Of a stretch of DNA of 64,000 nt, positions 1 to 9,522 are shown piece by piece. Positions within the stretch are counted from its first letter, which is position 1; every line of letters starts with the position of its first letter. The position numbers were made by a program, and so were the translations under genes. The notes under the pieces were generated by a model. The model did no database searches, was not told the origin of the DNA, and worked only from the letters and a program-made list of their open reading frames with translations. Source of the DNA: DAOSVX01 sp964493665 (lineage in GTDB: Bacteria; Bacillota_I; Bacilli_A; RF39; UBA660); the NCBI GenBank assembly GCA_964493665.1, contig CAZBOZ010000004.1:1-64000 (forward strand), in the 5' to 3' direction.

Positions 1-1180
1 TTCCGCTTGTTAAAAATTTAATTCGCCAATTACCATTGCCATCATCTATTGCTATGCTATTCCCTGTATAAGTATACATACTTGATAATGCCATCCAATT
101 AGCTGTTAAGGTTGCATCTTCTGTTCCCATCATAAATGTTGTGCCATTTAATAAGCTCCCTTCTCCTTCCAATGCCCATCCTGTAAATAAATAATCCGTC
201 CTTGTAGGATCAGAAATTGATGTCGTGTCATTTCTATATAATGTTTGAGGGGTCGTTCCGCCCCATGTACCACCATTAGCATCTACCGTCAAAGTAAATG
301 AATTTTCAGACCAATTAGCTGTTAAGGTTGCATCTTCTGTTCCCATCGTAAATGTGGTACCATCTATACTACTTCCAATACCGCTTACCGACCAGCCGGT
401 AAATGTATAGCCACTTCTTATTGGATCTGCAATTGTTACAGTCCCTAGGACATCAACAAGCTGAGGATTGGTACCACTCCACACCCCACCATTGGCTATG
501 ATAGTTAAAACAAATGAATCTCCAATCCAATGTGCTAAAATTGTTGAATCTTCAGATCCTACTGTTAAAACATTATCTGTAACACTACTGCCTTCACCAA
601 CTACTACTGACCAGCCACTAAATATATAGCCAGTTCTTACAGGATCATCCAAAGTTATTTGCTGACCCTCATGAAAAGTCTCTGGTAATATTTGACTAAA
701 AGTTCCTAAGTTAGCATTAACTGTGACTTTTAAAAATGAAGAAGGACAAATTGAAGAAGCCTCAAAATTAGCAGTATTTTCATAAACATCAAGATCATCT
801 GTACTACCATAATTTATTATATATTGATTGTTTGAAACCCAAATTTTATATTGATTATTTGGTCCCACAAATACAGAACCAGAATATCCATCTAAATCTT
901 TTTCAACATAGCTACTTAAATCTGATATAGAATAACAAATGCCTTCATCAGGAACAACCGTTTCAGCAGATTTAGATCTCGCTCCATTAATAAAAGCTAT
1001 AGCTTCTTGTTTAAATATTTTTTCTTTGTTATTGGCAAGCAATCTAGTAACTGTTATCGTGCCTAAAACAGATATAATCGCTAAAACAACAATTACTACT
1101 AAAAGCTCTACTAAAGTAAATCCTTTTTTTAATTTTAGCTTATTCGCCAAAATCGTTTTGATAATTGACCAAACTCGCAT
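1..1180 (-). CDS. Prepilin-like surface protein with InlB-type repeats (3' end outside window)
   Basis: The reading frame is open from an ATG at 1180 to the window edge (393 codons seen). The start is fixed by an AAAGGAG box seven bases upstream, and the gene overlaps the end of the preceding DUF4956 gene by 41 bases. The N-terminus is a short basic leader ending KKG, then FTLVELLVVIVVLAII, a canonical type IV prepilin cleavage site with Glu at +5 and a hydrophobic helix. After a globular part of about 130 residues come three copies of a roughly 70-residue module with TGY-F-GW and anchor motifs such as ATLTANW. These resemble Listeria-Bacteroides (InlB B-type) repeats. The protein is probably processed by a prepilin peptidase and surface exposed. 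The role is unknown; adhesion is a guess. Confidence 0.8.
   Translation of the reverse strand, partial: MRVWSIIKTILANKLKLKKGFTLVELLVVIVVLAIISVLGTITVTRLLANNKEKIFKQEAIAFINGARSKSAETVVPDEGICYSISDLSSYVEKDLDGYSGSVFVGPNNQYKIWVSNNQYIINYGSTDDLDVYENTANFEASSICPSSFLKVTVNANLGTFSQILPETFHEGQQITLDDPVRTGYIFSGWSVVVGEGSSVTDNVLTVGSEDSTILAHWIGDSFVLTIIANGGVWSGTNPQLVDVLGTVTIADPIRSGYTFTGWSVSGIGSSIDGTTFTMGTEDATLTANWSENSFTLTVDANGGTWGGTTPQTLYRNDTTSISDPTRTDYLFTGWALEGEGSLLNGTTFMMGTEDATLTANWMALSSMYTYTGNSIAIDDGNGNWRIKFLTSG
95..363. repeat. Near-identical 53-bp direct repeat pair inside the repeat-rich pilin gene
   Basis: Bases 95-147 and 311-363 differ at only three positions. The 216-bp spacing equals one protein module of 72 residues. 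This shows recent duplication or gene conversion between neighbouring modules and is a place where repeat number could vary between strains. Confidence 0.85.
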
Positions 1181-1814
1181 TATTAACTCCTTTTATTTTA
1201 GCAAACTTATGAACTATATCACCGCTTAAATCTTCTTTTAAATCTATTTCATATGTGGCTTCTACCTGATCATCAAAAACCATTTTAGTTCTAAGTTTAC
1301 TTTTTAACAAAGCTTTTACTTTTTGTTCCACTTTGCTACCAGCTTTAATATCATATTTCAAAATCAACAAATATTTATTAGTTGGTTTAAATATATAAGA
1401 ATAAGCAAGGAAGAAAAAGACTCCTAAAGTTCCAGAAGCAATAATTGAAGGAATATAAAGACCAGCTCCAACCATAATACCAGCAGCTATTGCCCAAAAC
1501 ATAAATACAGTATCAAGAGGCTCTTTTATAGCAGTTCTAAATCTTACTATAGATAAAGCTCCAACCATACCTAAAGATAATGCTAAATTAGAATTAATAG
1601 TTTTAATAATTATAGCAGTTATCATTGACAAAAGAATTATAGATAAAGAAAACGATTTAGAATATATGACTCCACTATAAGTCTTTTTATAAATAAAAAT
1701 TATAAAAACAGCTATTCCAAAAGCAATTAGCAAAGAAAGAAGCAAGGATGGAATAGTTAAGGTACTACTAAATTCTCCTAATACACTAGATTTTATAGCA
1801 TCAATTATACTCAT
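1140..1814 (-). CDS. DUF4956 family membrane protein
   Basis: This 224-residue protein has four or so hydrophobic segments in its first 140 residues and a soluble C-terminal domain of about 80 residues. The stretch GMVGALSIVRFRTAIKEP is typical of DUF4956 proteins. Its start overlaps the stop of the VTC gene as ATGA (1811-1814), so the two are probably translationally coupled. DUF4956 proteins are commonly encoded beside VTC-domain and CotH proteins; their biochemical role is not settled. Here it probably works with the VTC protein at the membrane. Confidence 0.85.
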   Translation of the reverse strand: MSIIDAIKSSVLGEFSSTLTIPSLLLSLLIAFGIAVFIIFIYKKTYSGVIYSKSFSLSIILLSMITAIIIKTINSNLALSLGMVGALSIVRFRTAIKEPLDTVFMFWAIAAGIMVGAGLYIPSIIASGTLGVFFFLAYSYIFKPTNKYLLILKYDIKAGSKVEQKVKALLKSKLRTKMVFDDQVEATYEIDLKEDLSGDIVHKFAKIKGVNNASLVNYQNDFGE

Positions 1815-2503
1815 TTTAATCCTCCCACAGTTTTACATCTTTGAAACTTAGAAACCGATTCTCTAACTTCACTTACTGTTCCAATTACATCACTTATAAT
1901 TTTAGGTAAAAATTCATCATATTTAACTTCTAAAACCACTTCGTTTTTTTCTAAAGCATTAATATTTGTGGCATTAAGCAAGAATAAATTATCATTAAAT
2001 CCTTGTGATACTATGTTTTCATCGAAAGTAATTCGAACATTAGATACTGGATATACATAAGCGGTTCTTTTATAGCCAACTATGACTGATGGCTTTAAAT
2101 TTTTGAGTTTCGTATCAATTATAAAGCGTTCTAACAGGGTGTTTTTTTCATACTCTATTTCATTTATCTTACCATCTATTATTTTACTATAAATATCCTT
2201 TGATATCAACTCTTTATCTTTACTAGTTAAGTTATTATGTTTTAGTTTGCGTTCTAAATAAATTTTATTATCAAAATTATTATATGTTCTTATTCGATAC
2301 TTTGTCCTATATAATAATCCATCTAATTTTTCAAAATAAGAAGAGTTATTTATATCATCAAAGTACAAGCTTTTTATATAATAGCTGCCATCAGCATTAT
2401 GCTTGAACTTATCTATTGCCATAACTAAAGATAATCTTTGCTTTAAGATTGTTGCTTGATTATTATTAATAATGTATTTTATTTCATAACGATACTTACG
2501 CAT
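1811..2503 (-). CDS. VTC-domain protein (polyphosphate polymerase-like)
   Basis: The 230-residue protein starts RYEIKY and has the conserved basic and acidic strands of the VTC fold: YYIKSLYFDD, KYRIRTYN, IYLERKLK, and near the end VVLEVKYDEFLP. In yeast Vtc4 this tunnel-shaped domain makes polyphosphate from ATP. Bacterial stand-alone versions are usually assumed to do similar chemistry, but this is not proven for this one. It lies three bases after the CotH-like gene and overlaps DUF4956 by four bases, so the genes form one transcript. The strong charge pattern supports the family call. Confidence 0.85.
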   Translation of the reverse strand: MRKYRYEIKYIINNNQATILKQRLSLVMAIDKFKHNADGSYYIKSLYFDDINNSSYFEKLDGLLYRTKYRIRTYNNFDNKIYLERKLKHNNLTSKDKELISKDIYSKIIDGKINEIEYEKNTLLERFIIDTKLKNLKPSVIVGYKRTAYVYPVSNVRITFDENIVSQGFNDNLFLLNATNINALEKNEVVLEVKYDEFLPKIISDVIGTVSEVRESVSKFQRCKTVGGLK

Positions 2504-2505
2504 AA

Positions 2506-5388
2506 TTAATCTCCAAAATAATATTCTACTTCTTCATCGGTTAAATTAAAGAAAGATTTAGTTTGACTTATCATATATTTCTCTCTTTTTGAAATATATT
2601 CTTTTAGTCTTCCTAATTGGTATTCAAAATCACTTCGCGATAAATTCCATCTCTTAAAGTTTCTTTCTAATTCTGGTTCTAATTCATTTAAAATTTCATC
2701 CATTTTGGCATTTATTCTTTCTTGATTCCAAACATTTTTCAACTGATAGCTTACTCTTTCCACAAAGCGTTTTTTAAATTTATCATTTTTCATCAAATTT
2801 CTAAGTAGTACTGTTGAATAATTATTAACAGTCATCCCTCCCGGATTAGTAGCAAATTCATAATAATTTTTTTCATAGTTATAAAAAGCCCAATCCAAGT
2901 CATAAAAAACAAATTTCCATTTACCATCATCTAAATTAGGATTACGAAAATAGCGATAATTTACAATATCATTATTGGTTGTATATGTTTCAGCTACCCA
3001 AAAATCAATAAATGAATCTATATCAATTAAAGATGCAACATGATCATAATATTCATCATTACTTAAATTATAACTATTTAAATATTTTATTAAAGAATTA
3101 TAAGCAGTTTTAGTTCCACTTTTTAATTCTCCATCTACTCTTAATAAATCAGTGCCTAAAGGAGAAACATTGAAATTATTAGAGACATAATTTTCATCAG
3201 TTTTTTCTCTTAAATAATAAAGTCCCCAATAATTCCCATTTATATATAAAATAACTGTTTTATAGGCTTGAACATAAGCATTAGTTACTCCATCAACTAA
3301 TGATGTTCCTAATAAATCTCTTATTATAGCCCTATCTTCATCTTGAGAAGCAGTTCTTAAAACTAAATCTTCATATGTAGAATAATCTCTATTTTCAAAA
3401 ATTTTATAGTTTAAAGTCCCATCACCAAATTCTTTGCTAAATTTTAAAGCATAACTTTTTTTGGCTGGACCTCTTGTTGTTCCACCAAATAGTTTTAAAG
3501 CCGAACTAATTTTAAAGCCATTATTATCATCAAAGTATTCAGCATAAGCTGGCACTTCAATCCCCACTGTCCAAGCATTATTATTTAGATAGCTAAAATC
3601 ACTAGGATTTAGAGAAATACTTATTACTGGGACAGTATGATTTTCATTTATAATATAAGAATTAGTAACCACATTACTAACTCTCTTATCTTTATTTATG
3701 CTTATCGCCTTTAAAATCGTTGTTTTAGTTAACTTTATAGGGGCATTATATTTATTACTAGAACTAGTTGGCTTAGAACCATCCATAGTATAAAAAATGT
3801 CTCCTTCACCAGTTAATTCTACCATTATATTTTCTACATTATTATAAATACCACCTACTTTATTAAAGATAGGTGGTGTACTAATTGCTATTATACCATT
3901 TTGATTACTTGTCTTAGGTGTTGGACTACTATAATAATATTCACCATAATCAAAAGCTTTTCCATAAGAATAACCTGGGTCCAAATCAGGAATAAACAAT
4001 GTATCAACTATTTTGCTATTGTAAAATAAATACAAAGCATCATTATCACCTATTTTAAAATTTAGATGCTTATATGAATCGTTAGATAAATTTGAATCTC
4101 CAGAAGCCATAAAAATATAGTATTCACCAGATTTTAAAGTTATATTTGGTAACTTATCATTACAACTAGTATCTTCCTTGCCTAAGCAATAACTGCTCAA
4201 ATTAATATCTTTACCACTATTATTATAAAGCTCAATCCAATCATAGTATTTACTGCCGTTTTGAGGAAGCAAAGCATAATTAGAAGTCATTACTTCACTT
4301 ATTATTAAAGTACTATTAGTATTAAGGTATTTCTTTTGAAAAGAACTAATACCATTTTTAGTATTTTCATAGCCAGGGCTTATATTAGCACCTTCTACCA
4401 AAACATCATTTTCTTTTATTAAAGCTAACCCATTTGCCATATTTTCATAACTGGCTATTTCTATTATTTGGCCTTGATAAGATAATATTGCATTACCGGT
4501 TTTATTTTTTAATTCAAAGTTGGCACTATACTCATTGTTTTCATGATAACTTTTACCAGAAGTATATATTAAAAACACTTCATCTTTTTTAAGATTAATA
4601 TTAGGCAAATTATATTTAAAAGGCTTATCTTTATCATTTGATATTGCATAACTACTTAAATTAATAGTTTTATCACCAGTGTTTTTTAATTCTATATAAC
4701 CAGAGTATTCATCATTTAAATTTTGAAATCTTCCTTTATTGTTTGGTAAAACTTCATTTATTACTAATTTATTATCTTCAGTAGAATTAAGAGAAGCTAT
4801 AAAAGCTGTATATCCTTCCAAAGTATTTAAAAATCCAGGAGTAGCTTGATTATAAATATGCCAAAAGCCTTCTAAATCTCTTCCCATCACTTCATTACTA
4901 GTTAAATTTGTTAATTCAACTGCATCAACAACATCTTTCTGACTATTTCTCAAGATTAAATTCTCACTACCAGAAGATGACAATTTAAAATTAGCAATTA
5001 ACCCTTCTGATGCTTTACCACTTAAAAATATTACTAAATATTCTTCACTTTTTATAATGGTATTATCCGGAAATACCCATTTAATTTTAGAAGTATTATC
5101 TGACAAACTATAATTAGTTAAATTAATATCTTTACTTTTGCCATTATATATTTCAATCCAATCATAGATTCCTCCATCAGGAGCCATTATTGTACCACTA
5201 TTGTTAGAGCTTATTTCATTTATAACTAATTTAGTAATATCACTTTTACCATTCGTTGTTAAGTCTTCTGCTTCAATATTATTGTTGCTTACAAATAAAG
5301 ATATAACTAAAAAGGTTATTATAACCAAACCGGATATAATCAAAAATAAACGATTTTTTAAAAATATATCTTTATTAAAATGAGGCAT
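2506..5388 (-). CDS. CotH-type surface protein with lamin-tail domains
   Basis: The protein has 960 residues if it starts at the ATG at 5388. That start has an AGGGTG box six bases upstream, and the earlier ATG at 5424 lies inside the promoter. A signal anchor (LFLIISGLVIITFLVISLFV) is followed by three lamin-tail-like domains (motifs such as YDWIEIYN and IELKNTGDKTINLSSY), a chitobiase C-terminal-like domain (FYTMDGSKPTSSS, about residues 505-580) and a CotH kinase-like domain (YWGLYYLREKTDENY, then WKFVFYDLDWAF). CotH of Bacillus phosphorylates spore-coat proteins. Here the lamin-tail domains suggest a cell-envelope protein. It heads the operon with VTC, DUF4956 and a pilin. Confidence 0.85.
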   Translation of the reverse strand: MPHFNKDIFLKNRLFLIISGLVIITFLVISLFVSNNNIEAEDLTTNGKSDITKLVINEISSNNSGTIMAPDGGIYDWIEIYNGKSKDINLTNYSLSDNTSKIKWVFPDNTIIKSEEYLVIFLSGKASEGLIANFKLSSSGSENLILRNSQKDVVDAVELTNLTSNEVMGRDLEGFWHIYNQATPGFLNTLEGYTAFIASLNSTEDNKLVINEVLPNNKGRFQNLNDEYSGYIELKNTGDKTINLSSYAISNDKDKPFKYNLPNINLKKDEVFLIYTSGKSYHENNEYSANFELKNKTGNAILSYQGQIIEIASYENMANGLALIKENDVLVEGANISPGYENTKNGISSFQKKYLNTNSTLIISEVMTSNYALLPQNGSKYYDWIELYNNSGKDINLSSYCLGKEDTSCNDKLPNITLKSGEYYIFMASGDSNLSNDSYKHLNFKIGDNDALYLFYNSKIVDTLFIPDLDPGYSYGKAFDYGEYYYSSPTPKTSNQNGIIAISTPPIFNKVGGIYNNVENIMVELTGEGDIFYTMDGSKPTSSSNKYNAPIKLTKTTILKAISINKDKRVSNVVTNSYIINENHTVPVISISLNPSDFSYLNNNAWTVGIEVPAYAEYFDDNNGFKISSALKLFGGTTRGPAKKSYALKFSKEFGDGTLNYKIFENRDYSTYEDLVLRTASQDEDRAIIRDLLGTSLVDGVTNAYVQAYKTVILYINGNYWGLYYLREKTDENYVSNNFNVSPLGTDLLRVDGELKSGTKTAYNSLIKYLNSYNLSNDEYYDHVASLIDIDSFIDFWVAETYTTNNDIVNYRYFRNPNLDDGKWKFVFYDLDWAFYNYEKNYYEFATNPGGMTVNNYSTVLLRNLMKNDKFKKRFVERVSYQLKNVWNQERINAKMDEILNELEPELERNFKRWNLSRSDFEYQLGRLKEYISKREKYMISQTKSFFNLTDEEVEYYFGD

Positions 5389-5414
5389 TTTATTCACCCT
5401 ACTTTTACTATTAA

Positions 5415-5443
5415 ATAATACCATAATAACTATTTAGTAACAA
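5415..5443 (-). promoter_or_regulatory. Promoter of the CotH operon
   Basis: On the minus strand TTGTTA (5438-5443), a 17-base spacer and TATTAT (5415-5420) form a sigma-A type promoter, with TG one base before the -10. It lies between the serS terminator and the CotH gene and fixes the CotH start downstream at 5388. Confidence 0.6.
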
Positions 5444-5470
5444 GAAAAAAAGCATTAAACAATGCTTTTA
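5444..5470 (-). terminator. Terminator of serS
   Basis: A 9-bp stem AAAAGCATT/AATGCTTTT with a 4-base loop is followed by a T-run on the minus strand. It overlaps the serS stop codon. Confidence 0.8.
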
Positions 5471-6730
5471 TTTAATAACTTCTTTACCACCCATATATGG
5501 TCTTAGAACAATTGGTATTTTTATACTGCCATCTTCATTCATGTTGTTTTCTAAGAAAGCTATTAGCATTCTAGGCGGTGCAACTACCGTATTATTTAAA
5601 GTATGGGGATGATTCCCATCGATCATTTTTATATTAAGTCTTCTAGATTGAGCATCCCCCAAATTAGAACAACTACCAACTTCAAAATATTTTTGTTGTC
5701 TTGGGCTCCATGCCTCTATATCAACACTTTTAACTTTTAAATCAGCTAAATCACCACTACAACATTCAAGAGTTCTAACTGGTATGTCTAAACTTCTAAA
5801 TAATTCTACAGTATAATTCCACATTTTGTCATACCAAGTCATAGATTCTTCTGGTTTGCAAATAACAATCATTTCTTGCTTTTCAAATTGATGAATACGA
5901 TAAAGTCCTCTTTCTTCAATGCCATGAGCACCTTTTTCTTTTCTAAAACAAGGTGAGTAAGAAGTTAAAGTTAAAGGCAAATTATCAACTACCCTATTAA
6001 TAAATCTAGCAATCATAGTATGCTCACTAGTTCCAATTAAATATAAGTCTTCACCCTCTACTTTATACATCATAGCATCCATTTCCTCAAAGCTCATAAC
6101 CCCTTCTACAGTATTTCCTCTCATCATAAAAGGTGGAATCACATAAGTAAATCCTTTATCTATCATAAAGTCTCTAGCATAGGATAAGATTGCACTATGA
6201 AGTCTAGCTATATCGCCAGTAAGATAATAAAATCCATTACCAGACACGTCTCTAGCTGCATCTAAGTCTAACCCATTTAATTTTTCCATTATATCAGTAT
6301 GATATGGCAATTCAAAATTAGGAACTAATGGTTCCCCAAAGCGTTCTAGTTCAACATTTTCGGTAGCATCTTTACCAATTGGAACACTTTTATCAATTAT
6401 ATTAGGTATTTGTTTCCAGATGACACTTCTTTCAGTTCCTTTGGCCTCTTCTTCTTTTTCTAATTCTAGAATTTGTTCACCTATCTCATTAGCTCTTCTT
6501 TTTATTTCATCAGCTTCATTGCTTTTCCCTTCACGAACCAATTTTCCTATTTTAGAGCTTAAATCATTTCTTTCTTTTCTTAAATTATCAGCTTCAGCTT
6601 TTAATTTTCTAAAATTATTATCAGCCGCTAAAAAATCATCAACCAAATGAAGCTTGTTTTCTTTAAATTTCTTTTTAATATTTTCTTTTACTAAATCAGG
6701 ATTTTCTCTAATTATTTTTATATCTATCAT
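5468..6730 (-). CDS. serS: Seryl-tRNA synthetase
   Basis: The enzyme charges tRNA-Ser in the cytoplasm. The N-terminal 110 residues form the long coiled-coil arm that grips the tRNA-Ser variable arm. Class II motifs follow: TSEHTMIARFI, FRKEKGAHG-ERGLYRIHQFEKQEM (motif 2) and NNTVVAPPRMLIAFLE with a terminal RPYMGG (motif 3). At 420 residues it is full length. The start MIDIKIIRENPD at 6730 has an AAGGTG box; an ATG seven codons earlier has none. It follows mutL by 45 bases and no T-box leader is visible. Confidence 0.97.
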   Translation of the reverse strand: MIDIKIIRENPDLVKENIKKKFKENKLHLVDDFLAADNNFRKLKAEADNLRKERNDLSSKIGKLVREGKSNEADEIKRRANEIGEQILELEKEEEAKGTERSVIWKQIPNIIDKSVPIGKDATENVELERFGEPLVPNFELPYHTDIMEKLNGLDLDAARDVSGNGFYYLTGDIARLHSAILSYARDFMIDKGFTYVIPPFMMRGNTVEGVMSFEEMDAMMYKVEGEDLYLIGTSEHTMIARFINRVVDNLPLTLTSYSPCFRKEKGAHGIEERGLYRIHQFEKQEMIVICKPEESMTWYDKMWNYTVELFRSLDIPVRTLECCSGDLADLKVKSVDIEAWSPRQQKYFEVGSCSNLGDAQSRRLNIKMIDGNHPHTLNNTVVAPPRMLIAFLENNMNEDGSIKIPIVLRPYMGGKEVIK

Positions 6731-6775
6731 AAGACACCTTCTTACCAACATTTTATCATAATTAATATTTTTAAT

Positions 6776-8470
6776 CTACATTACTCTTTTAAACATTTTT
6801 TCTAATTCATAAGTACTAAAAGAGATAATTGTAGGTCTACCATGAGGACAATTATATGGATTTTCACATTTAAATAAATCTTCGATTATTTTTTCCATTT
6901 CCGAAATGCTTATTTCATAGTTAGCTTTAATACTTAATTTACAAGCTAAAGTTATTGCTACACTTTCATTAAATTTGATAACATCAAAATCATTTTTACT
7001 TAAAACTAACAAATCTAATATTTTTCTAATTGATTCTTCTTCATAGCCTTCTTTTAACCAAATAGGATGTTCTGTAAATTTTATAGTATTAATTCCAAAC
7101 TCTTCAAATACAAAACCCATGTTAGTAAGCACTTCTTTTTCTTCTTCAATAATTAAATATTCACTTTTAGGAAGTTCTACTGTAATAGGAATTAATAAAG
7201 CTATCTTGTTTGTTTTCTTTTCTTTTAAAGCTTGCATATATTTTTCATAATTAATTCGTTCTTCTGCAGCGTGTTGATCAATTAAATATATTCCTTCATT
7301 ATTTTGGCAGACTATATAGGTCCCAAGAAGCAAAGCAACTGGGAATATTTTAGATATTTTATTTTCTTCTTTTATATTTGGTTTAAAATCCTCATTAAAA
7401 GTAAAATCAATTTGTTCTTCAGCAATTTTTAAACTTAAATCTTTTTCATATAATGAAGTATCTTCATATTTAATAGGAACTATTAATTCACTTTTAAATA
7501 AAGCATTTTTTATTGTTTCCATTATTAAGTTAGATAATTCATTCTTTTTGCTTAATTTAATATCTTGCTTAGTAGGATGGATATTTACATCTATTAAAGT
7601 GGGATCAGTATTAATATTTAAAATAACTATCGGAAATTTATTTTCAGGCTTATGAGTATAATAAGCGTCATTGATAGCCCTATTAATATCATTGTTTTTT
7701 ATAATTCGGCCATTAACAAAAACAATCAAATGGTTTCTATTTGACTTTAAGATGGTTGGCTTACCAATATAACCATCTAAATCATAGTCATTGTTACTGC
7801 CATTTATATTTATCATATTAGATGATACTTGAAAACCATATATTTCATAAATGGTTTTTAATAAATCACCACTACCACTTGTTTTAAAAACTGGTTTTTC
7901 ATTATTTAATAAAGTGAATTTAATACTAGGATTAGATAAAGCTAATTTTTCTAAAAAAGAAACGACTATCGCTAATTCTTCTTTTGGCCCTTTTAGGTAT
8001 TTTAACCTGGCTGGAGTGTTATAAAATAAATCTTTAATACTGATACTAGTTCCTTTTCTAGCTTCACATTTAGTTTTATTAATTAATTTCCCACCTTTAA
8101 TATTTACCTCATAGCCAATATCATTTTGACAAGTTTTTAAGTTAACAATTGATACTGAAGCAATAGATGGTAAAGCTTCGCCTCTAAATCCTAAAGTATC
8201 AATAAAAAATAAATCATCTTCTTTTAAAAGCTTACTAGTAGCATGACGCGAAAAAGCCAAAGTAGCATCTTCTTCGTCCATTCCAATCCCATTATCAGTT
8301 ACTTTAATTTCTTTTAAACCGCCTTCAATTAAAGAAATGATTATATCGGTACTTTTGGCATCTATCGAGTTTTCTACTAACTCTTTAACAACTGAAGCAC
8401 AACTTTCTACTACCTCTCCAGCAGCTATTTTATTAGCTAAGCTTTCTTCCATTACTTTTATTTTACTCAT
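6776..8470 (-). CDS. mutL: DNA mismatch repair protein MutL
   Basis: MutL couples mismatch recognition by MutS to strand incision. The N-terminal GHKL ATPase motifs are present: LVENSIDA, DNGIGM and GFRGEALPS. The C-terminal domain has DQHAAEERINYE, matching the endonuclease motif DQHAxxExxxxE, plus ACK and CPHGRPT, so it should be a nicking-type MutL as in Bacillus rather than the E. coli type. At 564 residues the central linker is shortish. It overlaps the upstream HAD gene by eight bases. No mutS is in the window. Confidence 0.96.
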   Translation of the reverse strand: MSKIKVMEESLANKIAAGEVVESCASVVKELVENSIDAKSTDIIISLIEGGLKEIKVTDNGIGMDEEDATLAFSRHATSKLLKEDDLFFIDTLGFRGEALPSIASVSIVNLKTCQNDIGYEVNIKGGKLINKTKCEARKGTSISIKDLFYNTPARLKYLKGPKEELAIVVSFLEKLALSNPSIKFTLLNNEKPVFKTSGSGDLLKTIYEIYGFQVSSNMININGSNNDYDLDGYIGKPTILKSNRNHLIVFVNGRIIKNNDINRAINDAYYTHKPENKFPIVILNINTDPTLIDVNIHPTKQDIKLSKKNELSNLIMETIKNALFKSELIVPIKYEDTSLYEKDLSLKIAEEQIDFTFNEDFKPNIKEENKISKIFPVALLLGTYIVCQNNEGIYLIDQHAAEERINYEKYMQALKEKKTNKIALLIPITVELPKSEYLIIEEEKEVLTNMGFVFEEFGINTIKFTEHPIWLKEGYEEESIRKILDLLVLSKNDFDVIKFNESVAITLACKLSIKANYEISISEMEKIIEDLFKCENPYNCPHGRPTIISFSTYELEKMFKRVM

Positions 8471-8987
8471 AATAATTACCTATTTCAAATAATCCTTTGG
8501 CTTTTAAATAACTTAAAATAATCTTTTCCAAAAATCTATTGAATCTGGTTTTCTTTAACTCTACTTCACTTATTTTATCAACTAAAATGCTGGTCATTTT
8601 AACATTATTAGCTCCATAAACATCAGTTACTAATTGATCTCCTATCGCAGCTATTTCAGTTGATTTTAATTTATATTTATGCATTAAAATTAAATAATTT
8701 TTAATAAAAGGTTTCATAGAGAAGCCATTATAATCTACCCCTAATTTCTTGGCAAAAGTACTTACTCGATCTTTTTTACTATTAGACATAATAATGATTT
8801 TAAACCCCATAAGTTTTAAGCTATCAAAAAACTTTTTATCTTTATCATCTGGTAAAGGGATAAATATTGGCTCAATAGTATTGTCTAAATCAAATATTAA
8901 ACATTTTATACCCATATTTTTTAATTTATTATAATTAATATAAAATATGTCTTTATAGTACATATTAGGCTTAAATCTTTTTAACAT
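8463..8987 (-). CDS. YqeG-family HAD phosphatase
   Basis: This 174-residue protein carries HAD motif I as CLIFDLDNTIEP, motif II as IIIMSNS, and motif III/IV as AAIGDQLVTDVYGAN. This matches YqeG of Bacillus, whose relatives include phosphatidylglycerophosphatase-type enzymes; its exact substrate is not certain here. The first gene of a yqeG-mutL-serS group, it lies just after the divIVA terminator. Confidence 0.88.
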   Translation of the reverse strand: MLKRFKPNMYYKDIFYINYNKLKNMGIKCLIFDLDNTIEPIFIPLPDDKDKKFFDSLKLMGFKIIIMSNSKKDRVSTFAKKLGVDYNGFSMKPFIKNYLILMHKYKLKSTEIAAIGDQLVTDVYGANNVKMTSILVDKISEVELKKTRFNRFLEKIILSYLKAKGLFEIGNYYE

Positions 8988-9035
8988 AATTAAATCTCCT
9001 TTTTTTATCCACTTATATATTATAACATTTTATTA

Positions 9036-9066
9036 AAAATAAAAGGAGTTTTTTAAACTCCTTTTT
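9036..9066 (-). terminator. Terminator of the glyS-sepF-divIVA group
   Basis: The inverted repeat AAAAGGAGTTT/AAACTCCTTTT is followed by ATTTTTAA on the minus strand and overlaps the last codon of divIVA. Confidence 0.75.
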
Positions 9067-9496
9067 AGTCATCAATAACTTCATCCATACTATCGATAAT
9101 TTCTAGCTGGTTTTCAATTTCTTGTTTAATACGTCTTTTATAATTAGTGATTTTTCTTTTCAAGAATAGTGTTTCATTATCAATATTTTCAGCTTTAAGT
9201 AAGGCCTCATTAATTATTCTAGAAGCATTCTTTTTGGCGTCACTAACTATTGTATTACCTTCATCATAAGCCATTTTCTTTATTCTATTAGAAGCATCTT
9301 CAGCAACCAAAATAGCCCTATTTAAGGTGTTTTCCATATTTTCAAAACGTGACAATTTTTCTCTTAGTTCATTTAGCTCTTTATCACGATCTTTTAAATT
9401 GTTTAACATAGATTCATATTCTCTTGTTATATCGTTAACAAAATCATTGACTTCTTTTTTGTCATATCCAGTTAAACTTGTATTAAACTTTTTCAT
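9065..9496 (-). CDS. divIVA: DivIVA-domain protein
   Basis: The start MKKFNTSLTGYDKKEVNDFV is a DivIVA lipid-binding N-terminus (the G-Y-x-K-x-E-V-D/N-x-F signature), followed by an almost continuous coiled coil to residue 143. DivIVA marks negatively curved membrane at the division site and poles and recruits partners. It follows sepF by 26 bases, as in many Firmicutes division clusters. A second family member, GpsB, is at 33721-34044. Confidence 0.88.
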   Translation of the reverse strand: MKKFNTSLTGYDKKEVNDFVNDITREYESMLNNLKDRDKELNELREKLSRFENMENTLNRAILVAEDASNRIKKMAYDEGNTIVSDAKKNASRIINEALLKAENIDNETLFLKRKITNYKRRIKQEIENQLEIIDSMDEVIDD

Positions 9497-9522
9497 ATTG
9501 TCACCTCGACAAAATTAACTTT

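Noticed and set aside
6731..6775. T-box leader for serS or glyS
   Set aside because: The gaps upstream of both genes (45 and 87 bases) are too short and no T-box sequence is visible.
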